Below, in pieces: positions 23,848 to 35,790 of a DNA stretch of 64,000 bases. Source of the stretch: Antilocapra americana (taxonomy: Eukaryota; Chordata; Mammalia; Artiodactyla; Antilocapridae); NCBI GenBank assembly GCA_007570785.1, contig ML662466.1, positions 1,436,938 to 1,500,937 of the forward strand, written 5' to 3'. A program made the position numbers and the translations under genes. Every line of letters begins with the position of its first letter. Position 1 is the stretch's first letter. The notes below the pieces were generated by a model, which was given only the letters and a program-made list of their open reading frames with translations, was not told the DNA's origin and made no database searches.

Positions 23848-24165
23848 AGGCTCCAAAATATGAACTGTAGTGAAATTTAACATTGCTTTTATTTACTTTT
23901 TCATACTCCATGAACTGACCAAATCCTTTTGCTGATATCCACAGACCATATTTTCCATAATGAAAGTAGCATCGCCTTTCCTCTGTCCAAGTAGCATATA
24001 GGTGGTAAGTCTTTGTGTATTAGCTAGAAAAAAATTTCAACTTTCTTAAGTGTCTGGAATTTTAAAAAAAATATTTAGGAAGTACATAACAAAGAACAAT
24101 GAATGCAAAATAATGTATGTGAAATGTATTTCCAATTTTAAAAATATGACCTGAAAAGTTATGAG
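23848..24165. repeat. Outer copy of a ~150-base direct repeat
   Basis: About 23853-24000 resembles 24175-24330 in the same orientation ('gaactgtagtgaaat' versus 'gaactgtggtgaaat'; 'ataatgaaagtagcatc' versus 'ataataaaagtagcatc'). The remaining ~160 bases are unassigned. Confidence 0.6.
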
Positions 24166-25695
24166 GAGGAAGTGTACTAAAATGTGAACTGTGGTGAAAT
24201 GAATCATGATTTTTACTTACTTTTTCACACTCTGTGCACTGACTAAGTTCTTTTTCCAATATCCAGAGACTACATTTTTCCATAATAAAAGTAGCATCTT
24301 CTTTCCTGTGGCCCAAGGGAGACAGGCCTACTGGGCAGCATCATTATCCTGCTTGTGTTCCCCTTCTTGTGACCTTGGCTTTGAGCACCTGCTGGGGCTC
24401 CCAGAGTCCTCCAGTCACAGTTCTAGAGATGTGTCCTAGTAGGCTTCACAGGGCTGACCAAGAATATGGCTGACTCATCTGTTTGGAATCCCAGGTGCGG
24501 CCCCATAAATCCTAGCTTCTTCTTGGCCCATTTTTGCACTACCGACATCCACTTCAGTTTTTTTTTCTCTTATATTTGAGGGTAAAGTAAGAAGCTTATT
24601 CAAAAGTATATGTGGAAAGTCATCCAGGTGAACTAAGAGAGTGTTGCCCATCTCCCCACCCCGATTCTTTTAACCAGACCCTTTAATGTCCTAGAGTTTT
24701 TGTACATTATATAATTTATTTTTATGTGGTCTCTGTCCAAGAGTTAAAAAGGAAAATTTTACATAACTTTCTTTATAGTGAAATTCGTGAATGGCTAACA
24801 AACAATAATTTAGGGATTATAAAATGGCAATTGAGAAATATTTTGAAGATGTCTGACAAAGAGCACATTTACCTAATTTATTCAGAGTCCAGAGTTTAAA
24901 TAAGAGATGCTGCTGCTGCTGCTAAGTCGTTTCAGTAGTGTCTGACTCTGTGAGACCCCATTGACTGCAGCCCAGCAGGCTCCCCCATCCCTGGGATTCT
25001 TTAGGCAAGAATACTGGAGTGGGTTACCATTTCCTTCTCCAGTGCATGAAAGTGAAAAGTGAAAGTGAAGTCATTCAGTAGTGTCTGACTCTTTGCGACT
25101 CCATGGACTTTAGCCTACTAGGCAACTCCGTCCATGGGATTTTCCAGGCAAGAGTACTGGAGTAGGTTGCCATTGCCTTCTCTTAAATAAGAGATGAAAA
25201 ATCTAATAGAAGGCAAACCTGAAGTAAACAAGGCTTACAAAGAAATACAAATTACCCAGAAAGAGAAAAAGAAAAATTACCAAGAAACAGGAGGAAATGT
25301 TGAATCCAACTGGTAATAACAGATATTCAAACCAAAACAGTAAAGGAGTGCAATCTATCAACCGGCAAACTGACAACATTTCAATGAGAAAGTTGAAAGA
25401 TATGAAATATATATTCCAATCTGAGGATGAGGGTTTAGAAAATGAGTACTCATTCATTGCTCTGAGAGCATAAAGCGATGCAACTTTCTAAAGAACAATT
25501 TGACAATAAGTAATACATTTATAAATGCGTGGAGCCAGTTAGCAAGACCCTGTTTGGAATTTACATTGCAGAAATATTTATGCAATTACACCAAGATTAT
25601 GCATATATCATGGTCACTGAAAATTTTCTTTTTCCCCATCATCCTAGAAAGTGTCTTTAGTACCCATCTCCACACTGTCTTTCTTCCATGCTAGT
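24166..25695 (+). repeat. Left arm of a diverged inverted repeat
   Basis: About 1.24 kb (without the Bov-A2 at 24910-25182) whose reverse complement is recognisable, in order, at 28825-30011. Examples: 'aaacagatgagtcagcc' against 'aaacagaggagtcagcc', and 'tgcaatgtaaattccaaaca' in both. Part may be an old L1 3' end (25450-25640). No coding frame. The family is not recognised. Confidence 0.72.
24910..25182 (-). mobile_element. Bov-A2 SINE, complete, antisense
   Basis: Two Bov-A monomers in tandem, reading from the GCT-repeat (the AGC tail in antisense) to 'gttgccattgccttctc'. TTAAATAAGAGATG stands on both sides (24896-24909 and 25183-25196), a perfect 14-base TSD. Confidence 0.97.
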
Positions 25696-25744
25696 TCTCC
25701 TGTTTTCATATTTATCAGTATAGATTAGTTTTTCCTCAACTAGT

Positions 25745-28645
25745 ATTAGTATCAGTTTAGTTGCTCAGTCATATCCAGCTCTTTACATCTCCATGGACTT
25801 AATCACGCCAGGCTTACCTGTTCATCTCAACTCTAAGTCTACTGAAATTCATGTCCATTGTGTCAGTGATGCCATCCAACCATCTCATTCTCTGATATCC
25901 CATTCTTCACCTGCCAGCAATCTTTCCCAGCATCAAGGTCTTGTCAAGTGAGTCAGCTCTTTGCATGAGGTGACCAAAGTATAGGAATTTCAGCTTCAAC
26001 ATCAGTCCTTCCAATGAACACCCAGGACTCATACCCCTAGGAAGAACTGGTTGGATCTTCTTGCAGTCCAAGGGACTCTCAGGAGTCTTCTCCAGCACTA
26101 CAGTTCAAAAATATCAATTCTTTTGTGCTCAGCTTTCTTTATAGTCCAACTCTTACATCCATACATGACCAGTGGAAAACCCATAGTGTTGACTAGATGG
26201 ACCTTTGTTGACAAAGTAATGTCTCTGCTTTTTATTATGCTGTCTAGGTTGGTCATAATTATCCTTCCAAAAAGTATCTTTTCATTTCATGGCTGTGATC
26301 ATTGTCTGCAGTGATTTTGGAGCCCCCAAAATAAAGTCAGCCACTGTTTCCCTGTCTATTTCTATGAAGTGATGGGACAGGATTCTTTGATTTAGTTTGA
26401 GCTCTAAGCCAACATTTTCACTCTCCTCTTTTACTTTCAGCAAGGGGCTCATTAGCTCTTTTTCACTTTCTGCCATAAGAGTGGTATAATCTGGATATCT
26501 GAGGTTATTGATATTTCTCCTGTGATCTTGATTTCAGCTTGTGCTTCATCCAGCTTGGCATTTCACATGATGTAACTCTGCATATAAGTTAAATAAGCAG
26601 GGTGACAATATACAACATCAATATACTCCTTTCCTGATTTGGAACCAGTATGTTGTTCCACATCCAGTTCTGTTTCTTTTGACTTGCATATAGATTAATC
26701 AGGAGGCAGATCAGGTGGTCTGCTACTCACATCTCTTGAAGAATGTTCAACATTTTATTGTGTTCCACATAGTAAAAGGCTTTGGCATAGTAAATAAACA
26801 AAAGTACTTTTTTTTTTCTGACACCCTCTTGCTTTTTGTGATACAGCAGATATTGGAAATTTGATCTCTGGTCCCTCTGCCTTTGGTAAATCCAGCTTGA
26901 ACATCTGGAATTTAACAGTTCATGTACTATTGAATCCTGGCTTCAAGAATTTTGAGCATTAGTTTTCTAATGTTTGAGATGAGTGCAATTGTGTGGTCGT
27001 CTGAGCATTCTTTGGCATTGTCTTTCTTTGTGATTGAAATGAAAAATGACCTTTTCCAGTCCCATGTTCACTGCTGAGATTCCAGATTTGCTGGCAAATT
27101 GAGTGCAGCACTATCACAGCATCAACTTTAAGAATTTGAAATAGTTCAACTGGAATTCCATCATCTCCACTAGCTTTGTTCACCATGATGCTTCCTAAGG
27201 CCCACTTGCCTTTGCATTCCAGAATGTCTGCCTCTAGGAGAATGATCACAACATTGTGGTTATCTGGATCATGTAGGTTTTTCTTGTATAGTTCTCTGTT
27301 TATTCTTGCCACCTCTTCTTAATATCTTCTGCTTCTGTTAGGTTCCTACCATTTCTGTCCTTTACTGAGCCCATCTTTGCATGAAGTGTTGCCTTGGTAT
27401 CTCTAATTTTCTCTACAAGATCACTAGTCTTTTCTATTCTATTGTTTTCCTCTATTTCTTTCCATTGATCTCTCAGGAAGACTTTCTTATCTCTCCTTGC
27501 TATTCCTTGGAACTCTTCATTCAAATGTGTATATCTTTCATTTTCTCCTTTGCTTTTTGCTTCTCTTCTTTTCTCAGCTATTTATAAGACCTCCTCAGAC
27601 ATCCATTTTTCCTTTTTGCATTTCTTTTTCTTGGGGATGGTCTTGATCCCTGTCTCCTGTAAAATGTCATGAGCCTCTATCCATAGTTCATCAACAACTC
27701 TATCATATAATCTAGTTCCTTAAATCGATTTCTCATTTCCACTGTATAATGGTAAGAAATGTGACTTAGGTCATACCTGAATGGTCTAGTTAGTTTTCCC
27801 AACTTTCTTCAATTTAGTCTTGATTTGGCAATAAGGAGTTCATGATCTTAGCTAAGTCTGGATTTGGCAATTAGGAGTTCATGATCTGAGCCACAGTCAG
27901 CTTCCAGTCTCGTTTTTGCTGACTGTGTAGATCTTCTCCTTTTTTGATTTCAAAGAATATAATCAATCTTATTTTGATTTTGGCCATATGTCCATATGTA
28001 GAGCTTTCTCTTGTGTTTTTGGATGAGGGTGTTTGCTGTGACCAGTGTGTTCTCTTTGCAAAGCTATGTTAGCTTTAGGCCTGCTTCCTTCTGCACTCTA
28101 CGGCCAAATTTGCCTGTTACTTATGGTATTTCTTGACTTCCTACATTGTATTCCAGTCCCCTATGATGAAAAGGGGAATGAAAAACATATTTTGGGGATA
28201 TTAGATATAAAAGGTCTTGTAGGTCTTAATAGAAACATTCAAGTTCAGCTTCTTTAGCATTACTGGTCAGGGCATAGAGCTGGATTTCCATGATATTGAA
28301 TGGTTTGCATTGGAAATGAACAAAGTTCATTCTGTCATTTTTGAGATTGCATTCAAGTACTACGTTTTGGACTGTTATGTTGACTATGATGGCTACCCCA
28401 TTTCTTGTAAGGGATTCTCGCCCACAGTAGTAGATACAATGGTCATCTGAGTTAAAGTCACCTATTCAGTCCATTTTAGTTTGCCAATTTGTAAAATGTT
28501 GATATTCACTCTTGCCATCTCCTTTTTGACAACTTCCAATGTGCTTTGTTTCATGGACCTAACATTCCAGGTTCCTATGCAATATTGCTCTTAACAGCAC
28601 CTGACCTTACTTCTATCACCAGTCATATCCACAGCTGGTAACTGT
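25745..28645 (-). mobile_element. BovB LINE, nearly complete (2.9 kb), antisense
   Basis: From the 3' terminus ('cagtttagttgctcagtc') through reverse transcriptase and endonuclease to the region around the start of the endonuclease frame ('attccaggttcctatgcaat'). Contains an open reverse-transcriptase piece at 27312-26959 and a partial local repeat (27822-27890, 'ggcaat.aggagttcatgat' twice). The 5' UTR appears absent. Located between the two inverted-repeat arms. Confidence 0.9.
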
Positions 28646-28699
28646 CCTCAATGCTCTGTGGTGATCCAAATGAGAAGGAAACTTAAAATGAAGGAGATA

Positions 28700-28790
28700 C
28701 ACACAAACACATACACACACGACTAATTTACTTTGATGTATGGCAGGAAGTAACACAACATTGTAAAACAACTATGTGTGTACATATTGT
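28700..28790 (+). mobile_element. Short old L1 3'-end-like piece
   Basis: 'cacacacgactaatttactt' then 'aacacaacattgtaaaacaa' resembles the L1 3' terminus. Very short. Confidence 0.35.
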
Positions 28791-28824
28791 AGGCTCGATT
28801 TATAGAAAGCTCTAGATGAGGCGT

Positions 28825-30011
28825 TGCATGTGAGAAGGGAATTTTGAGGAAGGGGACTGAGAGATTTTCTAGTATGATGGGAAAAAAAATTACAGTGAAC
28901 ATCATGTATTGGTGATATTGTATAACTATTTCTGCAATGTAAATTCCAAACAAGTATCTCCATGCATTTATAAATTTGCTATATACTGTCAAATTGTCCT
29001 TCAGAAAGTTCCATCACTTTATGCTTTCACAAGAATACATGAGCGCTCACATCCAACCTTCATCTTCAATTTGGAGGAACCATCTGATATCACTCAATGC
29101 TTTCATTGAACTTTTGGCAACTTGCATGATGAGAAATTTTATTCCATTATTGTTTTGACTTGCATTACTTTGATTACCAAATATGTTCACAATTTCCTCA
29201 TGTTTCTGGAGGAGTAATTGTTCTTATTGTTCCTATGAGCAATTTGCATTTATTTCTTCCTTTTGTTTACTTCATATTTATCATCTATTGGGTTTTTTAT
29301 CTTGTATTCTTATTTTAATTTTTGAGCTCTGCATAAGTTAGGTAAATGCACTCTTTGTCAGCTATCCCCCATATAGTTCTCAATTTCATTTTATAACTCC
29401 TTATTTATTAATTATTTACCCATTAAGGAATTTGTGTACAAAGTGTAAATTTTCCCTTTTTAGCTGCTGGACAAAGATCACTTAAATTAAGAAATTTAAA
29501 TAATGGAAATATCTCAAGGAAAACAGAGTGTGAATGTTGAAAGACTGTTGGAAGGATTTGCAACTCTCTTTGAGTTCACTTGTGTGCCTTTCCACATGTA
29601 ATTTTCAATGAGCTGTTTACTGAAATATATATATATATATAAATAGAGCAAAAATGAAGTGGAACCAGGTAGCACCATGATGAGCCAACAGGAAGCCAGC
29701 CAGCTGCACCTGGGATTTCAAACAGAGGAGTCAGCCATTAGCTTGGTCAGCCCTGTGAAGCCAATGGGGATACATCTCTAGAACAGTGATTGGAGTACTC
29801 TGGGAGCCGCAGCAGATTCTCAAAGCCAAGGTTATGAGGAGAGGGAGCACAAGCAGGATGATGACGCTGCCCAGTTGACATGTCTCTCTTGGGTCAGAGG
29901 GAAAGTGATGTTAATTTTACTATAAAATATAGTCTTGATACTGGGAAAATAACTTGTTCTGTTCATGGATTATCAAAAGTAAACAGAATTATGTTTAATT
30001 TCACTACAGCT
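28825..30011 (-). repeat. Right arm of the inverted repeat
   Basis: Reverse complement of the left arm, without the Bov-A2. Its last ~100 bases resemble the 23853 copy of the direct repeat more than the 24175 copy. An AT microsatellite sits at 29624-29641. The 28646-28825 interval holds little else. Confidence 0.72.
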
Positions 30012-30230
30012 CATATTTTGTGACTTCCTTGCTGGCTCAGTGGTAAAGAACCAGCGTGCCAGTGCAGGAGTCAGAAGTTAGATACCTGGGTTGGGAAGAT
30101 TGCCTGTAGAAGTGATTGGTAACCTACTTCAGTATTCTTGCCTGGAGTATTCCAAGGACAGAACAGCCTGTTGGGCTACAGCCTATGGGGTTGCAAAAGA
30201 ATCAGACATGACCGAGTGACTGAGCACACC
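30012..30230 (+). mobile_element. Bov-tA SINE
   Basis: 'tgacttccttgctggctcag' tRNA-like head, 'gggttgggaagattgcctg' junction and Bov-A body to 'gagtgactgagcac'. Full-length in structure. Confidence 0.88.
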
Positions 30231-30449
30231 GTACTTTAGCCTATCTCCTCTGCATCTTTTTTCACCTCACACTTTTAATTTGAAATTATACTTCATGGGC
30301 ATGTTGGTTTTTCATTGTTTTAGTTCTGTACTTGTCCCCACACTTTATTCTAAATATTTCCAAATATTCAACAATATTGAATGCACAAATATTTCCCACT
30401 TAGATTCTACTGTAACTGTTTTCAAAACTTCCTTTCTTATGTGTCTATC

Positions 30450-31640
30450 TGCCGGGAGCCGTCAGGATGCCCCCTTGCTCGGATGACAAGGTCACGAGAC
30501 TAAGAAAGAAATTGCAAAACTGACTTTCTTTATTGGGGCATCCTGGGCAAGCCCCACCCTGGTATTTTTCTTGGAAGTTCTGTCCATGCTTGGAACATTG
30601 GCTCATCTCAGTAGGTCAGTCACAGTTGGAAATAATTTGTCCTGAGATAATCCCCCCAGACCTTATCGGCCAGAGGATCCTGGAAGGTGGATCACCTTCC
30701 CCAGGGGCTAAGGAGGAATGAAAGGGACATTTAAATAGATTGCTACTCCTCCTACTAATTACTGGGGAGTTTACCAAGAGTTCTCTGGGGGTCATGGCAA
30801 GGCCACCACCAGAAAGGCTCGTAATTGGGTCACCTTTCCACCTCCCACTCCCCTGACCACTCCACGGAGGAGGCTCTCTTCCTTGAAGAAATCAGGCTCG
30901 ATTGGGACTAAGGAATGCTCATAATTGTGGCCAGCATAGTTGGAGATGTTGATTGCTTTAGGATAATGTAGACATAGGAATTCATTATAGTAGTTATAAG
31001 GTTAATAGGGTTTTATTGCTAAAAAAGTGCTTCTGGATTGTCTCTTAGTCCTCTTAACTATCTTAGTCCTCTTTCCTCTTTCTAAACTGTCTCTCTGTCC
31101 TCTTTCCTCTTTCCTTGTAAGAACTGAAGTAGGTTACTAGAATAAACAGTCTCAAGCTTAAGCCCTTCCCTCTAGCTTCTACATAGTTGTACCTGATAAG
31201 AGAAATGTAACCTTTCTATTCAGGTTGATGTACTTATCATGATTGAATGAAGTACACTTAAGACATTCAAATGGTAAACATACTATTGTTAAATCTAATT
31301 ACATAAAAATCTGACTTCTGCAAAGGCAATATTTCATGATAGATTGGGGAATGAGCTCAATGATAAGGTTGCTATGGAAGGTAGAAAACAAACAATTGTA
31401 TAGAATGATAGGTGATGTAATGATGTAATGGGGATGTCTTTTGGATATAAAACTGTAAACCAACAACAATAAACTGAGAGACTTCTCCATCTCCTTTTGG
31501 AGAGACTTCTCCATCATCCCACAAACTAACAGCAATAAAGAGAGATTGCTCCATCACCACACATCGACTCAGCTCAGTTCTTCCACTGATGCCACTCATC
31601 CCTCAAGACCCCCGGACCCCGCTAGGGCTGGACCCTGGCA
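30450..31640 (+). mobile_element. Solo class-II ERV LTR with perfect 6-base TSD
   Basis: Starts TGCCGGGAGCCG, ends GGACCCTGGCA, flanked by TCTATC on both sides (30444-30449 and 31641-31646). A TG...CA LTR with 6-base duplication fits ERV class II (ERVK/beta-like). TATA-like TATAAAA at 31446-31452; poly(A) signals AATAAA at 31468-31473 and 31534-31539, giving plus orientation. 'gagagacttctccatc' is repeated near 31476 and 31500. No internal retroviral sequence remains. Confidence 0.92.
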
Positions 31641-31974
31641 TCTATCCATTTTTAATCCCTCTATCCATCCATCAACCCATTTTATTCCTTGGTGTATTTT
31701 GTGATAAATTGCAGACATCAGCATGCATCTTCATAAGTATTTCAGCAGGACTTCCATGAAGTAGTGAGCTGTATTTGTTAACAGCCCTTTTCTTTGGATA
31801 TAAATTTTACATACAATGAAATATATCAATCTGTTTATTCCCATTATTGGGGAATAAAATAATTATTTATTCCCATTATTGTTCATTTTTTGAGTTATAC
31901 AATATTGTGATAATTTCTATTTTAGAGCAAAGTGATTCAGTTATACACATATATGCGCATATATACATTGTGTG

Positions 31975-32016
31975 TGTATGTGTGTATATATATATGTTTG
32001 TGTGTTTATTTATGTG

Positions 32017-32065
<49 letters not shown>

Positions 32066-32076
32066 ATATATATATG
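31975..32076. repeat. TG/TA microsatellite tract
   Basis: Long TG run (about 32020-32057) within TA-rich DNA, at the same place in the L1 3' end as in the sister copies. Confidence 0.92.
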
Positions 32077-32079
32077 TTT

Positions 32080-32206
32080 TTAATCTTATTTATTTATTTG
32101 CTCTGCTGCAGGGTATGTAGGGTTAGTTTCCTAACTATTGATTAAACCTGCATTCCCTGCAGTTGAAGTGTGGCAACTTAACCACTATACCACCAGGGAA
32201 GCCTCA
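32080..32206 (-). mobile_element. tRNA-Glu-type SINE (CHR/ART-like), antisense
   Basis: On the minus strand 'gaggcttccctggtggtata' head to an AAATAAATAAATAAG tail, sitting between the L1 3' UTR and the TG tract. Confidence 0.8.
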
Positions 32207-33034
32207 TATATATTCTTATCCTATATGGTTTACCCTAGGATATTGAACATAGTTCTCTGTGCTCTACACTAGGACCTTGCTGTTTATATATTCCATATAT
32301 AATAGTTCACATCTGCTAACCCCAACCTCCAATTCCTCCCACCCCAACCTCCTCCTTCTTGGGAACCACAGGCTGTTCTCTGTTTCCATGAGTCTGTTTC
32401 TGGTTCAGAGATATGTTCATTTGTGTCATACTTAGATTCCACATATAAATGATATCATTTTGTATTTTTTATTCTCTGTCTGTCTTATTTCACTTTATAC
32501 GATAATCTCTATGTCCATCCATGTTGCTGCAAATGGCATCATTTTAATTTTTATGTCTGAATACTTTTCCATTTTATATATGTACAACTACATTATCCAT
32601 TCATCTGTCAATGAACATTTAGGATGTTTATGTTCTGGCTATTGTGAATAATGCTGTTCTGAACATCAGAGTGTATTCATATTTTAAGATTACAATTTTC
32701 TCTGGGTTTATGCCAAGGAATGGAATTTATGGATCGTATGATAATTCTAATTTTAGTTTTCTTTGGAATTTTCATATTTTTTTTCCATTGTGGCTGCACC
32801 AACTTACATTCTCACTAACAGTGTAGGAAGGTTCCTTTTTATACACATCCTCTCCAACATTTCTTACTTGTAGACTTTTTGATGATGACTATTGTGTCTG
32901 GTGTTGCATGATACCTTATTGTCATTTTCATTTACATTTCTGCTGCAATTAGGGATATCAAGCATCTTTTCATGTACCTCTCAGCCATCTATATGTCTTC
33001 TTTGGAGAAATATCTATTTAGGTCTTCTGTCTAT

Positions 33035-33293
33035 TTTTTTTAATTTAATTTATTTATTTTTGGCTGCCCTTTGTCTTCCTTGATGTGCATGGGCCTTTCT
33101 CTAGTTGTGGTGAGAAATGGCTACTCTCTAGTTGCAGTATGAGGAGTTCTCATTGTGGTGGCTTCTCTTGTTGCACAGTAAGGGCTCTAGGGCATGCAGG
33201 TTTCAGTTGTTTTAATGTGTGGGCTCAGTAGTTGTGGTGCATGAGTTTAGTTGCCCTTTGTCATGTGGAATCTTCACATAGCAAGGATCTTAG
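33035..33293 (-). mobile_element. CHR-type SINE, antisense
   Basis: TTTATTTATTTTTGGCTGCC tail-side start, 'tctctagttgcagtatgagg' and 'tagttgtggtgcatgagttt' body. Inserted in the ORF2 region of old L1 copy A3. Confidence 0.82.
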
Positions 33294-34493
33294 TTTTGTT
33301 TCCAGTTTCCTTTTTTTGCAAAAGCTTTGAAGGATTATTGTGCCCCATTTGTTTTTGTTTTCATTACTCTATAAGATGGCTCAAAACAAGATCTGTGATT
33401 TATGTCAAGTGTTCTTCCTCTTTTCTTCTAAGAATTGTATAGTGTCTGGTCATATGTTAGATCTTTGATCTATTTTGAGTTTATTTTTGTGTGTAATGTC
33501 AGGTAGTGTTCTAATTTTACTCTTTGGCATGCAGCTGTCTAGTTTTCTTGGCATCACTTGTTGAAGAGACTGTCTTTACCCCATCGTATGTTCTAGCCTC
33601 TTTTGTTATGTTTTAGGTGACTATAGCTGTACAGATTATATCTCTGGGCTTTCCTTCTTATACCATTCATCCATATTCATGTTTTTGTGCCAATATCACA
33701 TGGTTTTGATCACTGTAGCTTTGGGGTATTATCTGACATAAGGGAGACTGATTCCTCAAGCTCTGCTCTTATTTCTTAAGAGTACTATGCCTGATTGGTG
33801 TTTTCTGTGTTTCTATACAAACTGTAAAATAAATTTGTTCTAATCTGTGAAAATGCTTTTGGTATTTTGGTAAGAATTCTACTGAATCTGCAGATTGCTT
33901 TGAGTAGTATAACAATTTTCATAATATCAATTCTTTACATCCTAGAATATGGTATATCTCTCTGTCTCTTTGTGCCACTTTCGGTTTTCTCATATGGTTT
34001 TCTGAGTACAAGTCTTTGGCTTTCTTAGGTGGGTTTATTCTTAGGTATATTTTTCTTTTTGTTGTGATGGCAAATGGGCTCATTTGCTTAATTTATATTT
34101 CTGATCTTTCTTTGTGTGTAGGAATACAAGATATTTCTCTTCATTAATTTTATAACCTGCAGCTTGACCAAATTCGTTGATTATCTCTAGTAATGGTCTG
34201 GTGCCATCTTTAGGATTTTCTGCATATACTAACACGTCATCTTAAAAGAGTGACAATTTTACCTATTTTCCAATTTGTATTCCTCTTATTTTTTCTTCTC
34301 CTAGACAGAGGATAAGACTTCCAAAACTATGCTGCATAATGATGACAAGAGTGGACATACTTTGCTTATCCCCTATCTTAAAGAACTTTTAGTTTTTTAG
34401 CATTGAGAATGATGTTTGCTGTTAAAGTATTTTTGTATATGGCCTTTATTTGGTTGAGATATGTTCCCTTTATGCCCACTTTCTCTAGAGTTT

Positions 34494-34739
34494 TTATCCA
34501 TAATGGGTTTTGAATTTTAACGAAAGTCTTTCTGCATCTATTGAGATTATCAAATGACTTCTATCCATCAGTTCGTTAATATTATGTATCACGTTGATTG
34601 CTTTGCACGTATTGAAGAATGTTTGCATTCCTCTGATGAATCCCACTTGCTCATGATGTATGATCATTTTAAAGTATTTTTGGATTTCTGTTAGTATTTT
34701 TTGTGTGTATGTGTGTGGATTTTTGTGTTTTATGTTCAT
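34494..34739 (-). pseudogene. Old L1 ORF2 reverse-transcriptase fragment
   Basis: An 81-codon open piece spanning the conserved 'HHEQVGFIRGMQ' and 'MIISIDAE'-like (here LIISIDAE) blocks upstream of the catalytic palm. Surrounded by stops; remnant only. Confidence 0.65.
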
Positions 34740-34962
34740 CAGTGATAGTAATCTGTATGTTTCATTTTTTCTGATATTTGTCTGGTTTTGGTATCAGGAT
34801 GATGGTGGCCTCCTAGAACGAATTTAGGAGTTTGGGAGCCTTCTTTTCTTTGCAACATCTTGGAAGAATTTGAGAATCATAGATTATTTTTGTTCTCTAA
34901 GTGTTCTATTGAAGTGTCTGTAAAGCCATCTTGTCCTGAACTTTGTTGTTGTTGGAGGATTG

Positions 34963-35190
34963 TCTTTTTAAAGTTATATTAATTTATTTTTGACTGTGCT
35001 GTGTCTTGCTGCTTGAGCTCATCTTTTGTTGTGTAAGTGGGGGCTACTCTTGACTTCTCATTGAATGACTTTTCTTGTTGCATAACATGACCTCTGGGGA
35101 CACAGGATTCAGTAGCTGCAAATCTCAGGCTCAATAGAAAGGGCTCAGTACCTGTGGTGTACGAACTTAGTTACTCCACAACTTAAGAAC
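34963..35190 (-). mobile_element. CHR-type SINE, antisense
   Basis: 'attaatttatttttgactgt' tail side, 'gtaagtgggggctactcttg' and 'ctcagtacctgtggtgtacg' body; diverged. Between two antisense L1 pieces. Confidence 0.75.
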
Positions 35191-35194
35191 TATT

Positions 35195-35790
35195 ATATAT
35201 ATTTTTATCCTCTATCATTATAGGCTATGATAAGATCTTGAATATAATCCCTGTGATATACATAAAATCCTCGTTGTTGTTGTTGTTTAATATATGGTAA
35301 TCAGTATTAATCCCATATTCTCAATTTATGCATCACTCACCATCCCCTTGGTAACAATGTTTGTTTTCTACATCGGCGACTATTTCTTTTTTTATAAATA
35401 GTTTTATTTTCACTATTTTTTGATTATACACATAAATTACATCATATGATGGCTATATTTCCTTGTTTGACTATCTTAGTATGATCATCTTTAGGTCCAT
35501 CTATGTGGAATATACAGCATGATTTCATTCTTTCTTATGGCTAATATTCCATTGTCTGTATAAAAATAACCTTTCTCTAACGATTTACCTCTCTAGGAAA
35601 ATTTAAGGTTGTCTCCATGTTTTTGCTACTGTCCATTTTGTATTATAAAAACTGTTGTGCATGTCTCTTTTCTGATGGGAGTTTTCATCTTAGCTGGATA
35701 TATGCCCAATAGTGTAATTACTAGATAATATGGTAAGTGAATGTTTAGTTTTTTTGTTTCTTTTATTTTATTTTTTTGCCATTTTCTTTT
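35195..35790 (-). mobile_element. Old L1 3' end, antisense
   Basis: 3' UTR and end of ORF2 in antisense ('ggctaatattccattgtctg', 'ctggatatatgcccaatagt'). Different copy from A3, starting anew at its 3' end. Non-coding. Confidence 0.65.

Larger units (their letters stand above)
30231..34960 (-). mobile_element. Old L1 with long 3' end, antisense (copy A3), interrupted
   Basis: Antisense L1: tail segment 30231-30449 and 31641-31900 (split by a solo LTR), TG tract, SINE at 32080-32206, 3' UTR from 32207, then ORF2 backwards to about 34960. ORF2 C-terminal and reverse-transcriptase signatures are recognisable ('HHEQVGFIRGMQ' on the minus strand near 34660). A CHR SINE splits ORF2 at 33035-33293. 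All frames are short and broken. Confidence 0.75.

Noticed and set aside
24910..24928. Expanded GCT trinucleotide repeat
   Set aside because: It is the tail of an antisense Bov-A2 SINE.
30533..30721. 62-codon plus-strand frame in the solo LTR
   Set aside because: Lies in LTR sequence without retroviral coding similarity; chance frame.
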